Assembly: GCA_016719465.1 (NCBI GenBank)
Contig: JADJYY010000021.1
Location: 1-37,541 of the forward strand
Source of the DNA: Hydrogenophilales bacterium
GTDB lineage: Bacteria > Pseudomonadota > Gammaproteobacteria > Burkholderiales > Thiobacillaceae
Length of the DNA stretch: 37,541 nucleotides
Direction of reading: 5' to 3'
The position numbers and the translations under genes were made by a program. The notes under the pieces were generated by a model. The model did no database searches. It worked only from the letters and a program-made list of their open reading frames with translations, and had not been told where the DNA came from. Position 1 is the stretch's first letter; each line of letters begins with the position of its first letter. This document shows, in pieces, positions 26,213 through 34,600 of the stretch.

Positions 26213-27214
26213 TCAGCCTGCGCCCATGTTTCCCCAGTCCGCGGTGAGGGCGGACTGGATGCGGCCGCGCAGGGCGCCCACCGACAACCGGATCAGCCAG
26301 GCCGCGCCCAGGCCGGCCAGGCCCAGCAGCAGCCAATCCTCCGACCCCATCACCGCGAAGCGGGTGAAACTTTCGCCCGGCCTGAAATAGGAAGGAACCG
26401 CCTCCATCAGCCGGCCGGCAAGCGTGAAGGCGATCAGGCCGAGGCTGCCCATCACCACCCAGCCGAACAGGGGAATCAGCCAGACCGTGGCCAGGGCGAA
26501 GCAGAACATGAGCAGGGGCAGGAACACGTCCAGGTCGTATTCCTCGTGCAGGGCGAAGATGGGAAAGCTGGCCAGCGCCACCAGCGCGGTGCGGCCCAGG
26601 TAGGCGGGCAGCGGGGATTTGCCGGGAATCCTTTTTGCCGTGTCGTGGCGGCCCATTTCCCGCTCGACCAGCGCGGCCACCCGGGCATAGTTGTCTTCCA
26701 GGCATTGCACCAGCATCAGGCTGCGCCAGGGACCCTTGAACACGATGAGATGCCGTTCCGGACGCTGAACGGCCCGGAACGCGCCGTCCCATTCCACCGC
26801 TTCCGCCTCGCGCGAACGGCCGATCAGGCCGGCGCCCAGCAGGCCCGGCTTGCCGGAAAGCGCGCCCAGGACGATGGCCAGCCGGTTGGATTTTTTGGCC
26901 ACCGTATCCAGGGTTTCCATCAGGATGCCGGTTTCCGAGGCGGTATAGCGCACCCGGAACTTGCCCCGGAACAATACCGCCATGACCAGGAAGCCGAGCA
27001 CCCACAGGCCGGCCACCACGGCCAGGAACACCAGGGCCATGTCCGCCAGGGCGTCCGTTTCGCCCTGGGCCAGGAAGACGATGCCCAGGATCAGCATCAT
27101 CACCACCCAGGTGGCCACCATGGCCAGGCTCCAGCCCTTGAACATCTCTGGGCTGAACAGGCGCAGATCGGTTTCCCAGACGATTTTTTCCCTGCTACTC
27201 ATCTTGGTGCTCAT
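26213..27214 (-). CDS. Integral membrane protein with PH-like soluble segment
   Basis: The 333-residue protein has two hydrophobic segments near residues 28-50 and 58-82. A soluble strand-rich region of about 120 residues (FRVRYTASETGILMET ... HLIVFKGPWRSLMLVQCLEDNYARVAALVERE) ends in one helix, the outline of a bacterial PH-like domain. A group of further membrane segments follows. The N-terminus WETDLRLF recalls other uncharacterised bacterial membrane proteins. I know no function. Its start overlaps the end of the upstream TMTC-like gene by four bases (ATGA), so it is the third gene of the giant-protein operon. Confidence 0.75.
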   Translation of the reverse strand: MSTKMSSREKIVWETDLRLFSPEMFKGWSLAMVATWVVMMLILGIVFLAQGETDALADMALVFLAVVAGLWVLGFLVMAVLFRGKFRVRYTASETGILMETLDTVAKKSNRLAIVLGALSGKPGLLGAGLIGRSREAEAVEWDGAFRAVQRPERHLIVFKGPWRSLMLVQCLEDNYARVAALVEREMGRHDTAKRIPGKSPLPAYLGRTALVALASFPIFALHEEYDLDVFLPLLMFCFALATVWLIPLFGWVVMGSLGLIAFTLAGRLMEAVPSYFRPGESFTRFAVMGSEDWLLLGLAGLGAAWLIRLSVGALRGRIQSALTADWGNMGAG

Positions 27215-28611
27215 GGCGGACTCCGGTCGATGGGGGGCGGAACAGTTGGATAACCCGGCGATGGGTGGCGGGAGAAGGCCCCCTCGTTGAGCGCGCGCAG
27301 GTTTCGCGCGGCGCGATCATGCCGGGGATCCAGGCGCAGGGCCTCCCGGAAGGCCGCGCGGGCCGGTTCCGCCTGGCCGGCCAGGGCATGGGCATAGCCC
27401 AGGTTGTTCCAGACCCGGGCCTTGCCGGGCGAGCGGGCGGCGGTGGCGCGCCAGAGACTGATTTCGTCCCGGTAATCCGCGTTGCGCAGTGTCGTGAACA
27501 GCATGCCGAGGAGGGTCAGGCCGGCCACCATGCCGATCCAGCGCGTTGTGGGGCGCAATGCCGGCAGGCCGGCCAGGGCGACCCCGGCGATCCAGTAAAG
27601 CCCCAGGGCGGCGAGATAGAAATGCCGCTCGCTGGCCAGGTCGACGCGGGGAATCAGGCTGTGGGTGGGCAGCAGCAGGAGCAGCCACCAGGCCAGGCCA
27701 AAGAACAGCCAGGGAAGACGCCGTCGGGCGCTCCAGGCATAGGCCAGCAATGCGATCAGGGCCGTGGCTTCCAGCGTTGGCGTGGGCGACCAGCCGGAGT
27801 ATTCCGGCAGGTCGGGATCGATATTGAGCGCGTGGGGCTGGAACAGTTGGCCGAGCAGATAGAACAGGGCGTGGGTTTCCGAGGCCAGGTTGGCGGACAG
27901 GCCGCGGGGCGGAGGCGCGCTGAGGAGATAGCCATAGCCGAGCAGCCAGAGCAGCCCCAGGAGCCCTGCCAGGAGGACGCCCACGGTCAATGGGGGCCGG
28001 ATGAGGCGGGTGGCGGCCACGGAGGGATGAAACAGGAACAGCGCCAGGGGCAGGACCAGCGCCACCTCCTTGATGGCCACGGCGGCGGCGAACAGGACCA
28101 GGGACAGGCCGCGCCAGGCAAGCGGCCACCGGTGCCGTCCGGCCTCCAGCCAGGCCAGCAGGGCGGCCAGTCCGAACAGGGCCATCAGGCCCATGGAACG
28201 GCCGCTGATGTAGGTCACCGTCTCGGTCTGGATGGGATGCAGGGCGAACAGGAGGGTGGTGACCAGGCGGACCCGCTCGCCGTGACCTTCATCCCAGGCG
28301 CGGGGAAGGGGGAAGTGGGCGCACAGGCGCCACACCAGCCCCACGTTGGCCAGATGCAGCAGCACGTTGACGGCATGAAAGCCGAAGGCGGCGGGGGTAA
28401 CCGACCAGTTCAGGGCGTAGGACAGCTTGAGCAGGGGCCGGATGCCCGGCATGGCCGCCCACCAGGCTTCCAGGCCATGGGCCTTCGGGTTGTCGACGAT
28501 GACGCGGAAATCGTCGAACTGGAAGGACGCTTCCAGGGCATTGAGATAGGCCAGGCCGGCGGCCACCGCCAGCCACCAGGGAAAGGAGGTGCGGCGGCCG
28601 GCGGTGTTCAT
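27211..28611 (-). CDS. TMTC/DUF1736-like membrane protein with C-terminal TPR
   Basis: The 466-residue polytopic protein resembles the GT-C type O-mannosyltransferases TMTC1-4. The first luminal/periplasmic loop has FQFDDFRVIVDNPKA, and ALHPIQTETVTYISGRSMGLMALFG matches the HP..TE...GR motif of that group. YLLGQLFQPHALNIDPDLP fits the later conserved loop. About ten membrane segments are followed by one or two TPR units (VWNNLGYAHALAGQAEPARAAFREALRLDP). If active, it would transfer a sugar from a lipid carrier to exported proteins. The acidic DD in the first loop is the expected catalytic site. It starts one base after the giant-protein stop (TGACATG). Confidence 0.8.
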   Translation of the reverse strand: MNTAGRRTSFPWWLAVAAGLAYLNALEASFQFDDFRVIVDNPKAHGLEAWWAAMPGIRPLLKLSYALNWSVTPAAFGFHAVNVLLHLANVGLVWRLCAHFPLPRAWDEGHGERVRLVTTLLFALHPIQTETVTYISGRSMGLMALFGLAALLAWLEAGRHRWPLAWRGLSLVLFAAAVAIKEVALVLPLALFLFHPSVAATRLIRPPLTVGVLLAGLLGLLWLLGYGYLLSAPPPRGLSANLASETHALFYLLGQLFQPHALNIDPDLPEYSGWSPTPTLEATALIALLAYAWSARRRLPWLFFGLAWWLLLLLPTHSLIPRVDLASERHFYLAALGLYWIAGVALAGLPALRPTTRWIGMVAGLTLLGMLFTTLRNADYRDEISLWRATAARSPGKARVWNNLGYAHALAGQAEPARAAFREALRLDPRHDRAARNLRALNEGAFSRHPSPGYPTVPPPIDRSPP

Positions 28612-28612
28612 G

Positions 28613-31600
28613 TCACCACTTGAACAGGTTCTTCAGGTCCTTCACCGCATCCATGAGCTGCTGGCCCGCCTCCTCCAGGGGTTGCGCATCGCTGGTGGTG
28701 GAGGGCGCGGCGGCCGGGTTCTGAGCCGCCTGGTCCCGGTAGGTGTAGTCGCGGCCCCCATCCTGATAGGTGGTGTCGCGACCGCCGTCGATGGGAGGAT
28801 TCGATGCCTCGCCCCATCCCATGACCTCCACCTCGTCCAGGTGGAACCAGTTGGGCTCGTTCAACCGCAGGCGCACGTGGCGGGCCGTCTCGCCGTTCAG
28901 GCTCACCACGAGGGGTTTGCCGTCCTTGCCACCGAACACCGAGCCATTGTGGCGGTAGGCCGTGCGCCAGGCGCGACCGTCTTCGGACAGCAGGATCTGC
29001 ACGGTGCGGGCCCGCTCGCCGCAGCAATCGAGCCGGTTGTACAGGCGGACCTCGCTGAGCCGATAGGGCGCGCCCAGGTCCACCTGCCACCAGGGGTTGG
29101 CCTGGTTGCCGGTGTGGAAGGCGTAGCCGCCGTTGATGACGCCGTCCACGGCGCCCTGGGCGTCGTTGGCGCGCGACCATTCCGAGGTGCTGCTCTGGCT
29201 GGCCGGCTTGCCGAGCGCCAGGTTGACCCGCCCGGCGGCGCCGGATTGGGGCGCATCGCCCAGGCGCAGGGTCTGGCGCGCCACCTTGCCGTCGGCGCCT
29301 TCCACTTCCAGCAGGAACCATTGCCCCGGGTTGAACCAGCCGGAACTGTTGGCGTAGAGGTCCAGGCTGACCCGGCTCGGGAATTCGCCCAGGCTGGCCA
29401 CGTGGCTGGCGTTGAGCTGGCGGCCGTCGCGGAACACGCCCAGCATCCAGTTGTTGCCGTTCCTCGTGTGCCAGATCTGGCCGCCCGCCTTCTCGCCCTT
29501 CTCGTTGGCGCTCCAGACCGACAGGCTGGTCAGCGCGAACTTGCCCGGGGCATCCAGGGTGAGGCGGAAATGGCCGTCCCTGGTGCCGTTTGGCTTGCCG
29601 TTGCCCCAGTCGCCGACCCGATCCTCGTCCATGCCGAGCCAGGCGAATTCGGCGACGCGCGGGCTGCCGGCAGGCGCCACCGTGGCGCCGGTCCGGGTCA
29701 TGGACCAGTTCCAGGTGCCGCCGCCGTCGAAGCTGCCGCGCACCTGGTCGCCCGAGTAGGTCCCCGTGTAGCGCTGGTTGGGCCCGGGGCGCAGGAAGCG
29801 CAGGGTACGGCCATCGAAGCTGAAGTCGCGCAGGTCTTCCCAGACCCGGTGGGCGTCGAACCAGACCCGGCCGGACAGGCGTCCGCCGGCTTCGCTCAAT
29901 TCCAGCTTGCCGGTATAGCCGTTGGCGTTGATCGCCCAGGTGCCGGCCAGGCCGCCGGCATTGGCGGTGGTTGAAGTCGCCGCCGGGGTGGACGTGGCAG
30001 CCCCGGCCGCCGCGCTGAAACGCCAATCCCGGAAGGTCACCGAGATGGGGTCGTTGGTGGCGTTGTTCTGCAGCACGAATTGCAGCCGGGTGAGGGCGGC
30101 CTTGCGCGGCGCGGACCAGATGGCGCGGCCGTCGCAATAGCCGGTGACGGTTTCGCCGCGCCGCTCCATGCGCAGGACGCCGGCCTTGCCACAGGGCGCA
30201 TCGCCCTGGAGGTTGGGCGCCCAGATGTGGCTGCCGCCGCGTTCCCGGTCCCGCACCACGTAGAAGATGCTGCCGTCGGCGAAGGTGGCCTGCAGTTCGA
30301 TCTGGTTGAGGCCGCCGTCGATGCGCGCGTCGGCGAAACCGACCTGGGCCGAGAAGTCGCCGGAGGCGGGCAGGCCCCGGTTCAGGCGCAGCCCCGCGTA
30401 CTGGAGACCGCCGGGATTGTTGGCCTGGCGCGCGACGCTGGCCTCGCTCGCGGAACGCTCCAGGCGGTACATGCCGGGGGTGGTTTCCACCACGGCCCAT
30501 TCCTCATTGGATGTGGCGCCGGCCGATTTGCCGCCGGCCACCGCCGTGCCGGCGGATGAGCTGGAGGAAGAGCTGGCTGGAGCAGCGTAGCCGGGGGGCA
30601 CGTCGCCGCTCCGCTCGCCGTTCCAGCCGCCGCCGCCCGCCACAGGCTTGTCGCAGTAGCTCCAGTTGCCGGTGAACTTGCCGCCTTCGAAGGTCCAGCG
30701 GATGCGGCCCCAGTGGTGTCGACCGTTCTTCGCCGTGGCACAGCGCTCCGAGGAACCGTTCTCGATCCAGTAGCCCTCCAGCACGTTGCCGTTCATCTCG
30801 CCGACGATCTCGCCGCCGTCGCTGGTATAGCTGCCCTTAACATCGCGTCCGCTCTGGACCAGGATCACCTCGCCCTCGCTGCTGCGCCATTTGCCGCTTA
30901 CCTTGCCGGCGATGGCGCTGACGCCCGCGCCGCTGTTCGCGCCCGCGCCGGTCTTGCTTCGGCTTTCCGCCTCGGCCTGGTCGATCACCTGGGCAATGCC
31001 CCGGGCCCAGTCCTCGTCCGCCGGGATCAAATGGGTCTGGCGCAGGGCCGCCAGCTTGGCGCGGGCACCGTCGTAGCGCTTGGCCTGGAGGTCGGCGGCG
31101 ATGTCCTTGCGCTTGGCATCCACCTGGCGGGTGTAGGCGGCCTGGCCATCCTGGTAGCGCTTGATCAGGTCGCGGGTCTCCGGCGTGAGGCCGCCGGGCA
31201 GGCCTTCATCGATGATCTTCAGCTCGGCCTGGCTGGTTTCCGCCAGGTGCCAGTCGCCCCGGGCGATGTGGCCGGCCAGTTCCTTTTGCTTGGCGACCAT
31301 GGCGTCCTGGCGCTGCTGGTAGGACACGGCGTTGTTGGCGCCGATGTGGGCGTCCTGGTCATTCCGGTCGATGCGCCTGGCGGCCCCGAACAGGCGACCG
31401 GAGGTCTTGAAGTCGCGTTTCTTCTCGGCGGCGGCCGCGGCCTGCTTGGCCTGGTCGCGGATCTGCATGGCCGCCGGGCGGGCGGTGTCCGCGTCGTGCT
31501 GGTTGGCTTCCTCCACCGAGTTGGCGGCGCCTTCGTAATCGCCCGCCTTGGCCTGCTGGCTGGCCTGGGCCGCCAGCTTGCCGGCCTTCTCCTTGGCGAT

Positions 31601-34600
31601 GTCGCGGGCGCTGGCGACGACGCTGATGTCCATGCGGGCCGTACCGGTCTTGCCCTTGCTGTCGGTGACCGTGACGCTGACCGTCTGGTTGCCGGTCCGG
31701 GTTGTCGCCAGGGTGGCGTGGGCATCCTGGCCGCTGGCGCCTTGCCAGGCATAGCGATAGGGTGGCTTGCCACCGGTGGCGTTGGCGCTGAAGGAGACCG
31801 TCTGGCCGCGTTCGGCGCTGGTCCGGTCGGCGGACAGGCTGACCGTGGGATTGAGCGGCGCCGGCGGGGTGTCGCGCACCTCGATGACGCTGGCGGAGAC
31901 ATCGCCGCCGCCCAGCACCGCCCCCTCGCTGTCGCGGGCTTCCACATGGGCCTGGATGCCGCCCGGACTGCTCCGGGATACCGTGGGGGTCTGGGAGATG
32001 GGATTGGAGATCGTGGTGCCATCGTTCACGGTCCAGTTCCAGCGCACACCCGCCGGAGGGCTGCCACCCTGAAGTTCGGCGCGCAAGGGAATGCGCTCAT
32101 GGGTGGCGTACTGCCCCTTGGGCACGGGTTTCAGGCCGCCTTTCACCGGGTCCCACATCATGGGTCGGGTGCCGGGTTCCTCCACCCAGGCCTTCACCTC
32201 GAACTGGAGGCCGGTGTAGGTGGCGCCGATGTCGGCGATGCTGTCGCCGTGGTAGGGCACCCGGGCCAGCGCCTTGAGCACCACGGGCTTGGCGTCCTTG
32301 ACCTTGAAGCCGATCTCCCGGGCGTTGCTGGTGAGTTCCAGGCGGTTGGCGGTGGCCGGGTCGAACCAGCGGAAGTCGATCAGGTTGTCCGCCACCTCGG
32401 GCTGGCTGTCGATGCGCAGGCGGATGTCCTGGCCGATGCGGCCCTGGCCTTCCGGTGGCGTGAACGACACGCTGAATCGCGGCGCGACCACGTTCACCGT
32501 TTCCTGGTCGCACTCGCCCACGGTATGGAAGGCGCCTTCCAGCATTTCCTGGATTTCGCACCAGAGCTTTACTTGGCCCATGCGGCTGTAGGTGACTTCG
32601 GTGCGGCCGTTATCACTTGTTGGGGGCGCGAAACCCAGGGCCGGCTCGGCCTGCCAGACCACCTTCTGCTTGCCGGCGCGCGGCGCCGGCCCGGTTTCGG
32701 GCAGGGCCTGGACCTGGTTCGGGTCGGAAACCATGCCGGGGGCCGGCGGCGCATAGCCGGGTGAGGCGGTGGACACCGACTTCAGGTCCTTCACGTCGAT
32801 GCGCAGGCACTCGTCGTAGGGATTGCGGCCGGTGTAGCCGCGGCCGGCGCAGGGATCGGCCACCGGCGGCGGGGGTTCCTGGCCGGGCAGGGACAGGACG
32901 GCCCGGCTGCCGTAGAACACCTGGGGCTGGGTGCCGTTCATCCTCACCTTGGCGGGGGACACCATCAGGGTGCCCTGGCCCTCGCCGGTCTTGCCGTCGG
33001 CATCGGTGGCGGTGACGGTCAGCGTCCATTCCCCGGCCCAGCGCGGCGTCACGGATGCCCGCTGGCCGCTGGCGCCGGTGGACCAGGCGTAGGTGTAGGG
33101 CGCCTTGCCGCCGCCGGCGCTGGCATTCAAGGTCACCGGCTTGCCGTAGGGCACGATGGCGCTCGGAATTTCCACCCGGACCTGGATGGTCGAGAGGCTG
33201 TCCTGGGGTTTCTTGCCAGCCGTCAGATCCACGCTGGCGCAACTCAGGGCGTACTTCAGGCGCGGGGTGACGGGTTTCGGGTAGGGGAAGGGCAGCTTGT
33301 GCTTCTCGGCCAGGGCTTCCACCGCCTCGAACCAGTTGCGGAAGCCGCCGTAGCCGGCGCTGTGCAGCAGATGCACGGCATCCCCCAGTTCCTGCTTGGC
33401 GATGCGGATACGCTTCATCTCTTCCCAGTGCTGGGCCGGCCAGGTGCCGACGCAGCTTTCCTCGAACTTGCGGCCTTCGGTCTGGCAACGGGCGATGCGC
33501 TTGTCGGTGGCTTCGCGGTCGCTGCTGTTGTCCCAGCAACGGCGTTCCACTTCATTGCGCTTGGTTTCTACCTGGCGCGTGAGTTGGTCCCAGGTGAGGG
33601 AGTCGATGTGATCGAGGGCGTCGATATAGGGTCGCCAGGCCAGGGCCCAGTCCATGCGCTCGTTCTTCAGGGTGGTCAGCGCCACGCCCAGGGCGTCGAT
33701 GTTGGCTTGCCAGGCGACCACGTTCTTCATCTTCAGGTCGCTCTTCTTCTCCGCGTCCAGGCGGTCGACCAGGCGCTTCCAGTCGCGCGCCTTGAGGGCG
33801 GCGTCGATCTCGGCGGCGAGGTTGGCGCTGGCGGCGGGCGGCTTGCCGCCGCTCGGGTCCTTCACGGTCACCGCGCGGACCGCTTCGCCCAGCTTCTTCT
33901 CGCCGCCGGAGGCCTTGCTGGTGGCGCTCAGCATCAGGTTCATGCCACCCGCCTGCTCGGCCTTCACGTTCACCTTCTCGCCGGTTCCGGCGGACTGGCC
34001 GTTCACCGACCAGTTCAGGACCAGGCCGGGGCGCGACTTGTCCTCGGGCTTGGCGAACTTGGCGGAGAAGTCGGCGCTCTCGCCCAGCTTCATTTCCGCC
34101 GGACCGGTGATTTCCAGCGTCAGGGCCTGGTTGCCGGCCGCCAGCTTGGCGAGGTAGTCCTTGTAGAGTTTCACGCGCTGTTGCAACGCCGTTCTCACGC
34201 CCGCCTCGCAATTGGGCGCGGCGCGGCCGGCGCAGTCGTCCAGCAGGTGCTCCCATTCCAGGCCGATCTGGCCCAGGGCCTTGAGGTGATCCTTGTCCTT
34301 TTCGGCGTCCACGGCCCGGTCCAGGGCGGTGGTCAGGTCGGCGCGCATGGATTCCGCCCGGGCCCGATGGGCGGCCAGGGTGTTTTCGGCGAGTTCCACG
34401 TCCTTGGCCGGGTCGCCGGTCAGGGCGGGGGCGCCGGACTTGCCGCCGATGAGCAGCACCTTCATGGGCTTGCCCTGGGCGGCCACGTAGTCGATGCCGA
34501 AGCCGCCGTGCCAGACGTCCAGCACGATCTGCTTGCGCAGGGCCTCGACCCGCTCGTAGGCCTTGATGGTCTTGTCGTAGATCAGGGCGACGGCATAGGG

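Noticed and set aside
30713..32764. Plus-strand open frame of 683 codons opposite the giant gene
   Set aside because: It is the complement of the PKD and TPR region, of biased composition, without start signals; several similar shadow frames cover other parts of the giant gene.
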